A DNA stretch of 64,000 nt from Oidiodendron maius Zn. Lineage: Eukaryota > Ascomycota > Leotiomycetes > Myxotrichaceae. The notes beneath the pieces were generated by a model. That model was given only the letters and a program-made list of their open reading frames with translations, ran no database searches and was not told where the DNA came from. The stretch's first letter is position 1. Every line of letters begins with the position of its first letter. The translations under genes were made by a program, and so were the position numbers. Below are positions 49,651 to 63,529 of this stretch, one piece after another. The stretch covers positions 2,129,816 through 2,193,815 of the forward strand of contig KN832875.1 of the NCBI GenBank assembly GCA_000827325.1, given 5' to 3'.

Positions 49651-49864
49651 NNNNNNNNNNNNNNNNNNNNNNNNNNNNNNNNNNNNNNNNNNNNNNNNNN
49701 NNNNNNNNNNNNNNNNNNNNNNNNNNNNNNNNNNNNNNNNNNNNNNNNNNNNNNNNNNNNNNNNNNNNNNNNNNNNNNNNNNNNNNNNNNNNNNNNNNNN
49801 NNNNNNNNNNNNNNNNNNNNNNNNNNNNNNNNNNNNNNNNNNNNNNNNNNNNNNNNNNNNNNNN
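49651..49864. other. Assembly gap (214 N)
   Basis: A run of N from 49651 to 49864. Its true length is unknown if a placeholder was used. Confidence 1.
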
Positions 49865-50442
49865 TTTAAATATATTACTAATATCTAAATATTTATATAG
49901 ACTATTTTAAGCTTTATCTATAATTAAGAAAAGGTATTTATTAACTTTAGATTTTAGAGTATTCTTTATATTAGTAATTAATCTATTAAAAGTATCTTAC
50001 TTTAACTATAATAAAATAGAGTATTTTATTAGCTTTTACTTTAACTCTTATATTATACTAAAGATTAATAAGATTAAATAAGATATTAAGACTCTAGATA
50101 ATAAAGTAAATAATAAGACTAATTTTAAATTTAAATTAGAAAACTAGAAGTCTTAAACTAAAGCTTCTCTTTTAAAGTCTATATATTTAATCTCTAATAG
50201 ATTAATTTAAGTTTATTAATAATAGATAATTCTTTTACTTTTATATATATACTTTATAAAGATAGAATTATAATCTAAACTAAAGCTTTTAGTAATACTA
50301 GAATAAATAACTATATCTTCTTTAATTTGAAATTTATATTAGATTTATATTATACTTTTAATTTAAAGTCTAGATAGTTTCTCTAGACTATCTATTCTAA
50401 AGGATTTAATAGTAAGAAAGAGTTTTTAATATCTTAATACTT
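49865..50442. mobile_element. RIP-degraded repeat, type not recognised
   Basis: Very AT-rich with stops in all frames. It does not align by eye with the LINE or gypsy copies in the window. Confidence 0.4.
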
Positions 50443-53400
50443 CTTATTATTATTATTAATACTCTGTTTAGCTATCTAGCTACAGAACCTCTACTAGAAA
50501 TATCATAAGGTAAACCGTGCCTCTTAGGGCTGGACGAAACCCTTATACATTGGTCCTTATACACACGAAGCGTCTTCGCCTGGTCCTCGCTGCTACTTAG
50601 CCGGTCTTACCGCCGACTATGTGATACCACCTGGAGCCTCTATAGCCCCCTTTCTTCCTCCTCCTCCTCCTGGTCCTGGATTGCTGCATACCTGCAGGCT
50701 TGCCGGAACTCAGGGAGGCGGCCGGTAGCTAGCAGCTACCTTACCACCGTCCCTGTACAGGCTGGGTCTGCCGTTACTGCTATAAAATCACAGGTAGTTC
50801 AAAGGAGGTATAGTAGGAGGGCCCTCTAAAGCTTCTCTCTCTCTTATTATAGTTCTAGGCAATAGAGGACTATATAGGCTAGCGTTTCCCCTGTAATGCT
50901 ATAGTGATAGAGCAGTATGTTCACTTCTGGGACCCTTTGCTAGAACAGGAATGCTTAGAGCCCTATCTTGCCTATACGGATCTATATAAGAAGGGAGCTT
51001 TTATGCTTCTTGAGACCCTAGTATTTCTGGAGTGCCTTCTTCCCTTTAAATTCAGGGTCTATATCTGCTGGTTCTATACTAGGTCCTCCCTAGGACCTTG
51101 CCTATATCTCGACCTTACCTTCCTACTATAGTCTCCAGTCCCTCTCTACTGCTTTATCTATTATTAGCTCCCCTTTAGCGTACTACCTGCTTACCCACTT
51201 CGCTTTCTGTTCTCCTTTCTTAGGTAGGAGTTGCAGTCCTACTAGCCTGATTCTTATCCTCTGCTATTAGAGGCAGGACACTACTGTAGTATAGGCACTA
51301 TACACCTTCTTGGCTATACCTGTATATTCAAGCCTTGACTCAAATTCTATAACTCTCTTATTAAAGTATATATAGATTAGTAGGGTGGCTGCTTTAACCT
51401 CGAGATATCGAATCTAGGTTGTATAATATCCTCTAGTTACTATATAGAGGCAGTTAGACTATACTATACTAAGGTGGTTAGTGATACCCCTAGGGTTCGT
51501 CCCTGCCTCGCTGGGTTTATACTATATAGATACTCTATATACTATTATTGCTCTTATTACTTTAGTATAGATTTCTCTTATATAGACTAGGCTATATCCC
51601 TAGACTGATACTACAAGCTTTATAAGTGCAAGCTTCTGGGTAGCTAGCTTCTTCTTGACTTCTTTCAGGTAGCGACTCTATTGGAGCTTCCTATCTAGCT
51701 AGACTCCAAGGAATCAGGCTGACTCTACTGGGTTAATTATATATCCTACTAGACGAACTACCTTCAAGAACCCTATATACTTCCAGGTAAAGTATATAAG
51801 TTCGCTCTTTTGAGGGGCAAACTCTATGCCTCTTGTTTTGGCCTAGCGTTTGCAGACCTTAAATACACCCTCGAGTTACCGGTAGTTCTCCTGGATATTA
51901 TAGCTAGCTACTAGAAGGTTCATATCGTCTGTAAATCCTATAATTGTTAGGTTTCTATACTTCTCTAGGGCTTTATAGAGCAAGGCTATATAGAGCAGGA
52001 ACAGGATCAGTGATAAGGGGGATCCCTGTAGGACCCCTACCCTAATCTGTATCAGCTCTAACACTTCACCATTAAATATAAGCCTTGTAGAGTATGCTTC
52101 GAGGTAGCTGTTAGTCTACCTCACCACCTATATCAGGAAGCCCTGTTTATGCAGGGTGTCTAGAAGCCTAGTATAGTTGACTGTATTAAAGGCTCCTTTA
52201 ATATCAAGCTAGAGTAGCGAGGCTACTGCTCTATAGCTCCAGGCTGTCTATACTGCTTTAGTAACCAGGTATATAGCAAGTTCTATAGACTGCCCTTTTC
52301 TGTTCCCTGTTTAACCCTCTAGCAGTAGTCGCTGCAACTCTGCTATATCTATAATTCGACTCCCTATCACCTCTTCAATAAGTTTTCCAACTATACTTAG
52401 TAGAGAGATTGGTCTCTAGCCTCTAGCTGTTTGTTGCTATATTAGTGTCTTGTCTGGTTTCTTAAGGACTACTACTCCTATACTATAGAACCGCTTCAGG
52501 AAGTATTCGAGATCGAAGCTAGCTTGGGTTATAGCTGTAAGAATTGTTAAGAGGGGTCTGCTATATACTTTCAGGAACCCTGCTAGGAGGTCGTCACTTA
52601 GTCCTGGTGCTTTCCAGGCTTTCTATTTAAGTCTTTCCTTGATTTCCTCTATAGTAACTGCCTTTTCGATAGGGAATTGCTGCTAGGTTAAAGCCTCCTT
52701 CTAGGTAGTATCCTCGATATCTTAGAGGTCTGCTTTGCTACTAGGGAAGAACCTCCCTGCTAAGGTTTCGCTCTTTTCTTTATAGGTAAATACTGACTAA
52801 AGGGCATCCTCGCTTCGATATAGTGGCAGCATTGTTAGTAGCTCTTGAGGGGCATGACTTCTTAGTTATACCTACTGTTAGAGTTTCCAAAGGGTCTTTA
52901 GCTGCTTCAAGGCCCTAGCAAGGGCCAGTCTCCAACACCTTGTTTATGCTTCTTGGATCACCTGCCTTTGTTTCTAGATAGCTTCTTGAAGCTTTGTCTA
53001 TATATATTATAATACTATAGTATAGTAGCTATATTATACTGCTAATATCTCTACTACTATCTTATCTACTTCCTTGTTCCACTATAGTTTGCCTTAACTA
53101 TAGCTAGTCTTATACTATAAGGTCGAAACGTTAGTAATTCTCTAGAGCTACTGTATAAACTGATTGGTTGTATAATCAAGGGCTTCTAGGGAGCTAATAG
53201 AGAGGGGTATTTTTAGGGTTTTTGCTTCTATAGCCACTAGATCTTTGTCTATCTTGGTCTATAACTACCCTAGTGATATACTAGGGGGTCGCTAGTGCTA
53301 TATACTTTTGACTTGTACAAGTTGGGCTATATAGTCTGATCTAGTATAGTCTAGGCCCCCCTTATAGTATACCTGTAGCGTCTCTGTATACTATATAAGG

Positions 53401-55565
53401 TCTAATGTTCCGTCCCTATCCTCTCTATACTCTATATTTCTCCGCTTAGTAGGTTCTCCCTATAGTATAGCTAGTACAAGGTTCTAGTGTTATATCAGTA
53501 AGAGGAGCACTTCTGTATATTATGATATTCTTTCTTCTCTATCCTATTGTAGGTGATAGAGGTTTATATCACCTACTACTAGGTAGCAATCCTCTAGTAG
53601 TCTTTTAGGGAGTGTCTAGAGAGGGCTCTGCTAGTCTGTTTCCTTATATAGTAAGTATATTAACTATATTGTTAGTGGTTTAGGCTTAGCCTTGAAGGTA
53701 ACCCTATACCAGTTTGTCTCTATAGCCTGCAACTACCCTGTAATCCTGTAGTGTTTATGGATATATAGCACTACCTGGCTGTTGCCTCTATAGACTAGGT
53801 GGTATTTGCTATTGGCTGGATAGTAGAGCTGTCCAGTTCCTAAGCTTCTAGCTGGTTCCTATATAGCTATTATATTGTACTTGCTATAATCCCCTAGTAT
53901 AATTGGTACTGCCTCCTGGTTCTTTCCTGTATTCCAGTATACTACTGATAGTATTATTAGAAGGGGTTAGAGCTGCTTGCTGTAGTGTCTTGGGTGCTTT
54001 ATATTCCCTGGGTCCTTGCTGTACTTACGCTATAGTCTTGCCAGGCGAACATTGCAATATCTTGATATGTCTTTGCTACCTGGACGGTTCCTGGGGGTCT
54101 TCCTCTCTTAGCTGCTAGCTGGCTAGGGGTATACTGGGAGCTCCCTGGCTGTAGTGGTCTTTTGTATATAACTAGACGGAAGCTATCTGTATCTTCTTCT
54201 AGTTATAGGGCTGGTATATTGCCTATATTACTACTACTGTTTCCCTAGGTAACCTTAAACTAGAGTGGCTGGTATAGGTATACCTAGTAGGCTCTACTGC
54301 TCTCCTGCTTGGTAGTAGGGTAGTCCTGGTCCCATATAGTATAAGCTCCTCTATAGTTGATATACCTCTTCTTGCTACTATCTTCCTTCTCTAGGCAGTT
54401 GGTTTCTCCCCCTTTATATACTATACAGGCACAATGGCTGCACCTAGCCTGTTTGGTGTAGTACTGTCCAATATACCTGAAGGCATAGCACCTAAAGTAT
54501 TACCTTACCTGTACTTCTGTATAGTAGGGTTCAACGTTGAAAATTTGGGCCTTGAATATAATACCTTTTTAGTAAGCCTCCTGAACGGTGACTATACTGC
54601 TTATATATAGGACTATATTAGCGAATAGCCTATAAGGGGTCTTAGGGAGCTGTATTTTGTACCAGGCAATACTAGATATATATTTCTTTAGTTCAATAAG
54701 GAGCTCTGCTGGATTATAGATATTATATAGTCTAGAGGCTGCCATTCCCTTCACTATAACTGTAAACTCCCTATGTTTCACCTGTGCCTGTACTCTAAAT
54801 GCAGTTGCTACCTATACTGTCTCCTTGGTAAAGCCTTCTATATTTCCTATAAACGTTAGGACTGTATTGCTGCTCTGTATTCTCCTCGCTGCTACTGCAC
54901 TGTCCCCTCCTAGTGCCTTATTGACTGCCTCGACTATTTGGGCAGGCGTTCTTTTAGCCAGGTCCTTACTCTGCCCTGGAGCTTGTACTACAATTTCCCA
55001 GGTTTGTCGCTCTAGGATAACTACCTTCGGCGTATATACTGCTCCCTTGCTGGTACTGCATACCCCCTTTACTACTGCTGCCTACATCTTCTTGGATATA
55101 TTCTCAGGCCCCGGTAGGGCCTCCTTAACTGTTTTTGCTAGTGTCTCGATAGTGGTTTGTAGGTTGTTTAACTCTATCGCGGTGCTGGCTCCTAGCGTGT
55201 TTTGATGTATCGCAAGGACCTCCCTCAGCATCACAATAAAGCCCTCCTCTTTACCTGGTATTATATAGTCTTTGAATGGTCGCAAGAGATCCTCGTGATT
55301 ACCCTCCAGCCCCCCCTTCTCCCTCATCGCCGCTACTTCGCTGGGTCTGCGCATGCATACTTGCGCCTGCCAGTAGGTGGTGCACGCTTTGCTCAAGACT
55401 AGCATATCCGTCGTCGACCACCATTGGAGCCGCCATAACGCCGGAGGGACGCAGGTGACTTGAAGGGTAGTAGAACCAGGGTCGCTAGTTCCAGATTTCG
55501 TAGTTATTTAATTTTATATTGAGGTTTAAGGTTGAATGTAGGGTATAAATTAAAATCGCGAAAAA
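50443..55565 (-). mobile_element. LINE copy C, full length, lightly RIP-mutated
   Basis: About 5,120 bp, reading on the minus strand from about 55,565 to the TAA tail at 50,443-50,460. ORF1 is still partly open: 55405-55082 (gag-like, with a coiled-coil-prone ELNNLQTTIETLAKTVKEA stretch) and 54781-54569. The RT domain is readable at 52064-51876: GVLQGSPLSLILFLLYIALL and GFTDDMNLLV, where the catalytic box is TDD. Tad1-like LINEs carry an APE-type endonuclease, RT and often RNase H; those domains are too damaged here to delimit. No target duplication could be recognised for this copy. Confidence 0.9.
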
Positions 55566-58287
55566 TTATAAAGTATCTTTTGAGAATATTATAATATATA
55601 AAAGTACTCTTTTTACTAATATAAAGCTAGAACTTTATACTAGTTATACTATAAAGAGAACCTACTAGATAGAGAAATATAGAGTATAAAGAGAATAAAG
55701 ATAGAATATTAGACTTTATATAGTATATAAAGATACTATAAGTATACTATAAAAGAAATCTAGACTATACTAGATTAGACTATATAGCCTAACTTATATA
55801 AGTTAAAAGTATATAGTACTAGTAACCCTTTAATATACTATTAAAGTAGTTATAGACTAAGATAAATAAAGACTTAATAGCTATAGAAGTAAAAACTCTA
55901 AAAATACCTTTCTTTATTAACTCTTTAAAAACCCTTAATTATATAACTAATTAGTTTATATAGTAGCTTTAGAGAATTATTAATATTTTAACTCTATAGT
56001 ATAAAACTAGCTATAGTTAAGATAAACTATAGTAGAATAAGGAAATAGATAAAGTAGTAGTAAAGGTATTAGTAGTATAATATAGCTACTATATAATAGT
56101 ATTCTAATATATATAGATAAAGCTTTAAGAAACTATCTAGAAATAAAGGCAGATAATCTAAGAAATATAAATAAAGTATTAAAGACTAGCCTTTATTAGA
56201 GTCTTAAAGTAGCTAAAGACTCTTTAGAAACTCTAATAATAGATATAACTAAAAAGTTATACTCTTTAAAAGCTACTAATAATACTACTATTATATTAAA
56301 GTAAAGATACTCTTTAGTTAATATTTATCTATAAAGAAAAGAGTAAAACCTTAATAAAGAGGTTCTTCTCTAGTAATAAAGTAGACCTTTAAGATATTAA
56401 GAATATTATCTAGAAGAAAGCTTTAATCTAGTAATAATTCTCTATTAAAAAGATAGTTATTATAGAGGAAATTAAGGAAAGACTTAAATAGAGAGTCTAG
56501 AAAATATTAAGATTAAATAATAATCTTTTAATAAAGGTTTTTAAAGTATATAATAGACCTCTTTTAATAATTCTTATAACTATAATCTAAACTAGCTTTA
56601 ACTTTAAATACTTTCTAAAGTAGTTTTATAATATAGAAGTAATAGTCTTTAAGAAACTAGATAAGATACTAATATAATAATAAATAACTAGAGACTAAAG
56701 ACTAATCTTTTTATTAAATATAGTTAGAAAACTTATTAAAGAGATAATAGAAAGTTAAATAATAGATATAATAGAGTTATAGTAACTATTACTAAAGAAT
56801 TAAATAAAGAATAAAAAAGAGTAGTTTATAGAACTTACTATATATCTAGTTATTAAAGTATTATAGATAGTCTAAAGCTATAAAGTAATAGCTTTACTAC
56901 TTTAGTTTAATATTAAAAAAGCCTTTAATATAGTTAATTATACTAGACTTCTAAATATTCTATATAAATAAAGCTTCCTAATATAGATAGTAAAGTAGAC
57001 TAATAGTTACTTTAAAGTATATTTTATAAAGTTTATATTTAATAATAAAGTATTAAAGCTAATATAGATTAAAATAAAGGTCTTATAGGGATCCCTTTTA
57101 TTATTAATTCTATTTCTATTCTATATAGCCTTACTCTATAAAGCTTTAGAGAAGTATAGAAACCTAATAATTATAGGATTTATAGATAATATAAACCTTC
57201 TAGTAGCTAGCTATAATATCTAGAAGAATTACTAGTAATTTAAGAATATATTTAAGGTCTATAAATATTAGACTAAAACAAGAAGTATAGAGTTTACTCT
57301 TTAAAAGAATAAACTTATATACTTTATCTAGAAATATATAGAGTTTTTAAAAGTAGTTTATTTAATAGGATATATAATTAATCTAATAGAATTAGTCTAA
57401 TTCCTTAAAGTCTAGCTAGATAGAAAGCTCTAATAAAGTTATTATCTAAAAGAAGTTAAAAAGAAGCTAGCTATCTAGAAGCTTATATTTATAAAGCTTA
57501 TAGTATTAGTCTAGAGATATAGTCTAGTCTATATAAAAGAAATCTATATTAAAGTTATATAAGTAATAATAGTATATAAAGTATTTATATAGTATAAACC
57601 TAGTAAACTAGAGATAAGCTTTAGAGGTATTACTAGTTACTTTAATATAGTATAGTCTAACTATCTCTATATAGTAACTAGAGAATACTATATAACTTAG
57701 ATTTAATACTTTAAGATTAAAGTAACTATTCTATTAATCTATATATACTTTAATAAAAGAGTTATAGAATTTAAGTTAAAGCTTAAATATATAGATATAA
57801 CTAAAAAGATATATAATATCTATACTATAATAGTAATCTATTTCTAATAGTAGAGAATAAAAATCAGGCTAATAGAACTATAACTTCTATTTAAAAAAGA
57901 AGAATAGAAGATAAAATAAATAAATAGATAATATACTAAAAGAGAGCTAATAATAGATAAAACAATAAAGAGAGACTAGAGACTATAGTAAGAAAGTAAG
58001 ATTAAGATATAGATAAGGTTCTAAAGAGAATCTAGTATAAAACTAGTAGATATATACTCTAAATTTAAAGAGAAAAAAGTATTCTAGAAATACTAGAGCC
58101 TTAAGAAGTATAAAAGCTCTCTTCTTATATAGATCTATATAGACAAGATAGAGCTTTAAGTATTTCTGTTCTAGTAAAGGGTTCTAGAGGAAACACTAGC
58201 CTATATAGTCCTCTATTATCTAGAACTATAATAAAAGAGAAAGGAACTCTAAAGAGCCCTTCTATTATATTCCCTTTAAACTACCTA
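55566..58287 (+). mobile_element. LINE copy D, opposite orientation, heavily RIP-mutated and truncated
   Basis: Aligns in reverse complement with copy C from about 53,530 down to 50,780. The RT block is seen at about 57,050-57,200 (ILFLFYIALLYKALEKYRN). Its 5' part is missing, and its 3' last ~300 bases are cut off where the gypsy LTR begins. Confidence 0.85.
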
Positions 58288-58561
58288 TAGTAGTATAGTT
58301 CTATTAGACTATTTATAACTAGAATCTAGATATAATAGTTAAGAAGGATTAATAATAGATTAGAACTAGTAGGCTAGAGTAGCTACTAGTAATTTACTAT
58401 ATCCCTTTAATACTAGACTTAATCTAGACTAAGTAGTATTTATATAATTAAATATTTGTTTAGAGAGCTTTTCTCTTTTTAATTTAATTATCTTTATTAA
58501 TATAGTATCTTAATTAGTTACTATCTTTCTTTATAAAGCTTATAGTAACTAGACTATTATA
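58288..58561 (+). repeat. 5' LTR of the RIP-mutated gypsy element
   Basis: Aligns with the reverse complement of 38555-38853, for example ttagagagcttttctcttt against cagagagcttttctctcct. Ends are approximate to a few bases. Confidence 0.7.
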
Positions 58562-61500
58562 TTATAATTAAACTTACTCTTTTTCTTCTTTACTCTTATA
58601 AGTAATTAAGGTTAAATACTACTATTACTACTTACTAAAAGCTACTAGATTAGTTAATCTATAGCTTTTCTATACCTTTAATATTATTAGCTTTAACTAT
58701 ATAGTTATAAAATAAGCTATTAAAGCAAAGATAGTTAGAGAAGCTTTAAAAGCTAGTATTTAATTAGAACTAGTATTTATTAAGTCTATTTATACTTACT
58801 ACTTTTATCTATCTATTAAACCTCTTATACTCTTTAACCTTTAAATATATATCTATATAATTAGTAAATATATTCTAGTAAGAATATTATCTTTAATAGT
58901 CTATAGTAATAGAAATTAGGATATATCTATAATATAACTATATAACTAATTTAATACTCTAAGCTTAACCTTTAAATTTAAGACTACTAATATAGCTCCT
59001 TTAGCTAAAGATAAAGGTAAAGTAAAGGATACCTCTTATAGACCCTTTAAACTCTAAAGGTCTATTTAATATCTAGCCTCTTTTAAAAGTAACTCCTTTA
59101 ATTAGGAACCCTTTAAGAGTCTAGACTAGTATACTAACCTTTTAGCTCTTTAGTATATCTAAGTTAAGAGTTAAATAAAGGTTAAGACTATCTAGAAATA
59201 GATTAAAAAGCTAGAGACTATAGTTATTTAGTTACTCTAAAACCTAACTTCTCTTTAAGCTTCTTTAGAACTAATAACTAGATCTAAATCCTAGTATATA
59301 GTTTAATATAAGCTAAAGTATAAGGACTCTCTTTAGTTCTCTAGAAAGAAGGATAGAACTATTAAGTATTAAGTTTAGAAAGAGTAAGTTATAGATAAAA
59401 TTTAAATTAATAGCTTTTAATTTAATAGCAATTAGAAGATCTAGTTCTTTATCTTTAATTATATTAAAGAAAAGGTTTAATAATACTTATACTCTTAATA
59501 TATTAATAATATTAAGAATAATAACCCTTACCTTAACTATATTAAGATACTAATAGCCTTTAATAATATCTATTATAACTAATACTATAAGGAAGACTCC
59601 TATACTAAATATAAAGAACTAAAAATAAAAAACAAGGAGTTTTTCTAAGATTTTAAGATATAATTCCTCTAGCTAGTTAATAAAGGCTAGATTCTAGAGA
59701 TAGACTACTTTAATAACTTATATAAGAAGGTTATAACTCTTCTTTAGTTATATATCCTAGCTACTAAATATAATCTAAATAGTAACTTCTAGAAGCTTTA
59801 TAACTATCTAAGCTATATAGATACTAACCTATAATACTTTAATAGCTAGATTATAAAGGATTAAGAGACTAAAGCTACTATATAGCTACCTTCTATTTAT
59901 CTAGCTACTAGATATCTACTACTTCTAAAGCTATTTAATTAAGTAAATAGTATACTACTACTAGCTTTAGACTAACTACTTTAGTTTAAGCTAATTAATC
60001 TCTAGCTTATTTTATTATCTATTTAGCTATACTAGTAGACTAGATACTTTAATTATAGAGGGATTAACTATCTATATATAGACTATAAGCTACTAGACTA
60101 AATAACTAATATTAAAGATATTAAGATTAAGGAAATAGAAGACCTAGAAGTCTATAAGACTACTATTTATAGAGATAGAGTTATTAATATAGATCTAGAA
60201 AAAGAGAAGATCTAGATAAAGACTCTAGTCTAGACTTTCTAAAGGTTAATTTATAGAGAATTAACTTAAGAAGTCTTATAAGAGAATAATACTTTATTAT
60301 AGTCTATATACTATTAACTAATAGAACTAATATTACTTTATATACCTTTATTAACTCTAGAGTAAATAGATTTATATTTATTAATATACTCTTTATAATT
60401 AATCTAGTTAGATCCTTTAATATTATAATTACTTAACTATTTAGCCTTATCTAGATTAAAGGATATAATAGTAAGCTAAAGAGACTAGTTATCTATTATA
60501 TATAGCTATACTTAACTATTAACTAGTATTACTAGTATAATATATCTCTTTTAATATTAGATCTAGAAAACTATAATATAATAATTGAATAGAAGTAGCT
60601 AGTCTATTTTAATGTTTTATTAGATTACTAGTAATACTGCTTAGTCTAGCTAGCTAAGTTACTATCTAGCTACTTAGTAACTAAAGAAATCTAATAGAAC
60701 TACTAGAATCTAATCTTAGCTTTAAAGACTTTTAGCTACTAAAAGAATATAGATTATAAGGACTAGACCTTTACTAATATAGATTAGGGAAGCAACTTAA
60801 GCTATAAGAGTATAGAGATTACTTTAATTTCTTCTAGTAGCTAGATTAAATCAATCCTTTAACTAAAGCTAAAGTAGAAGCTTTAATCTAAAGTCTTCTT
60901 TAAACTAGAGCTCTAGAACTATCTTTAAAAGATAAATAATAACCTTCTAGACTAATAGTAAATCTCTAATCTCTCTTATTAAAAGAAGCCTTACTAGTCT
61001 ACTAAGATTAAGAGACTCTACTAAATAGATATTAATACTATCTTAATAAATAGTTTCTGTTTATATCTATATTAAAAGGATAGTAAGCTCTTTTTAACTA
61101 GTCTATATAAGATTAACTAGTTAATCTAAGACTAGAAGGACTAAAGCCTTATAGATAATAGTAGCTAGACTACTAATCTCTATTAAATTAGCTAGTTAAA
61201 GTCTAGTATTCTATAAGAACTACTACTACTAGTAGCTTATAAGAAGTTCTAGAATATCTTTTTAAAAGAAGTATTAGATATATTATCTTTTAACTAGCTT
61301 TATAATTATAAGATTAATCTAATAGAGTCTAATAATCTAGATTTTAGACTACTATACTATATAATTATAAAGAAACTAGAGGAGATTAAGCACTACTTTA
61401 TTAAGAACCTTTATAAGGGTTTTATAGAGTCTAGTTAGGCCCCCTTTATTATACTAATCCTTTTTGTTTATAAAGCTAATAGATATCTATATCTCTATAT

Positions 61501-63529
61501 TGATTTCTAGAACTTAAACTAGATAACCTATAAGGATTAGTATTCCCTTCTATTAATTAATAAGTTATTAAACTAGATTAGTTATACTAGGCTTTATACT
61601 AAGCTAGATATCTAATAGACTTTTAATTAGATTTAGATAGACTTTAAGTCTAAAGAGTTAACTATTTTCTAGACTTATTATAACTTATATAAATATAAAG
61701 TCCTCTCTTTTAGCCTTACTAATAGACTAGTAATATATTAGTAGTATATAAATAATATTCTATTAGATTATCTAGATAATTTCTATACTACTTATCTAAA
61801 TAATATCCTTATTTACTTTAAGAATAAATTAGACTATAAAGAGTATATTAAAAAGGTCTTATAGTAGCTAAGAGATATAGGCCTATAGACTAACTTAAAG
61901 AAATATAAATTTAGGATTAAGTATACTAAATATCTAGACTTTATTATTACTATAGATAGTATTAAAGTTAATCTAGAGAAAGTCTCTATAGTAGTTAACT
62001 AGACTACTTCTATTACTATAAAGGGAATCTAGTTGTTTCTAGGCTTCTATAACTTTTATAGATACTTTATCTAGAACTATAAAAGGATTACTAAACCTTT
62101 AATCTAACTTATAAAGACTAATATTCTATTTATATTTAATAAGTAATACTAGAAGGCTTTTAAGAAGCTAAAGCTATAGCTTATAGCTATACTAATACTA
62201 TACTATTATAGTCCTAAATATAAGTCTATAATTAAAATAGATATATTAGATAGAATAATTATAGATATTCTATTATAGCTCTACTTTAATAAGGAATAGT
62301 ATCTAGTTACTTACTTCTTTAAGACTATAGTATCTACTAAATATAACTATAAGATATATAATAAAGAAATACTAGCTATAGTTAGATTACTAGTTAAGTA
62401 GTATCTAGAGTTTTAAAAGACTATAAAATAGATTAAAATCTATACTAACTATAAGACTCTAGAATACTTTATATTAATAAAGTAGCTAACTAGCTATTAA
62501 GCTTATTAGATTAAAGTACTAGCTAAATACTACTTTATTATATCCTATAGATCTAGTAAACAGAACCAGAAAGCAGATATATTTATCTAAAGAGATATTA
62601 AAGTTACTATTTAAGATAGAATTAAGATCTAGTATTAAATCTAGATCTTTCTATTCTAGGATTAGATAGATTCTAGAGTTCTATAGAACTTAGATATTAA
62701 GATATTAGCAATTAATCTACTATCTATTAAAGAAGAAGACTCTTTTAATAAGTCTAATAATCTAGTTAATTAAATACTTTAGACTAATAAGGATATAAAG
62801 TCTCTAGAAGCTCTTTATATATAGGCTAAGTTAGCTACTTTAAACAAATATACTATTAAGGATAGACTATTATTATATATAGATTAATTAGTTATACCTA
62901 CTACTCTAGATAACCTTTATATAGAACTAATCTAAGAAGCTTATAATCAGATATTAATTGTTTACTCTAGTAAGGATAAGACTTACTAGCTCTTATAGTT
63001 ATACTATTACTAGCTAGATATATAGTTAGATATTAAGTAGTATATATATAACTACTATATCTATTATAGATCCTATATATCTAGAGATAAGACCTCTAGC
63101 TTACTATACCCTTTACTAATACTAGATAAGCTTTAGAGAGATATATTAGTAGACTTTAAGAGCTTTCTATTAGATAAGAAAGGGTTTAATACTATACTAG
63201 TTATAGTTAATTAGCTTATTAAGTAGATAATATCTATCTCTTATTTTAAGACTATAAATACTAAGGACTTAGCTTAACTATTTATCTAATATATCTATTA
63301 ATATTATAAAGCCTTTAATTTAATAGTCTTAGACTAAGATCTCTAGTTTATATTAGAGTTTTAGGCTACCTTTTACTATATATTAAGGATTAAATATAAG
63401 CTATTAACTACTAATTACTTATAGATAGATAGCTAAACTAAGATTATTAACTAATATAATAATTTATATCTATACTCTTTTATAAACTATTACTAGAATA
63501 ACTAGTTAGACTATCTACTAATAATTAAC
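58288..63529 (+). mobile_element. Gypsy LTR retrotransposon, heavily RIP-mutated
   Basis: The 5' LTR is at 58288-58561. Though full of stops, the plus strand still shows pol in order. RT: FIKNLYKGFIES, then ILFVYKANRYLYLYIDF (61,390-61,510) matching the LDKGFIEPS..PFVKK..R.CVDYR pattern, followed by an FGLTN-type segment (about 61,710-61,730). RNase H: YFFKTIVSTKYNYKIYNKE and LAIVRLLVK (about 62,310-62,400). Integrase: YISRDKTSSLLYPL and DFKSFLLDKKGFN (63,070-63,200). Enzyme order RT, RNase H, integrase identifies gypsy rather than copia. The 3' end and 3' LTR are missing: LINE copy E starts at 63,530. Confidence 0.85.

Noticed and set aside
50904-51131. Plus-strand 75-codon frame in LINE copy C (also 53903-54118 and 63627-63947)
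   Set aside because: Antisense to the LINE; no independent gene signal.
50420-55590. Target-site duplication around LINE copy C
   Set aside because: Left and right flanks share only short A/T-rich words such as tatctt; no convincing duplication could be aligned.
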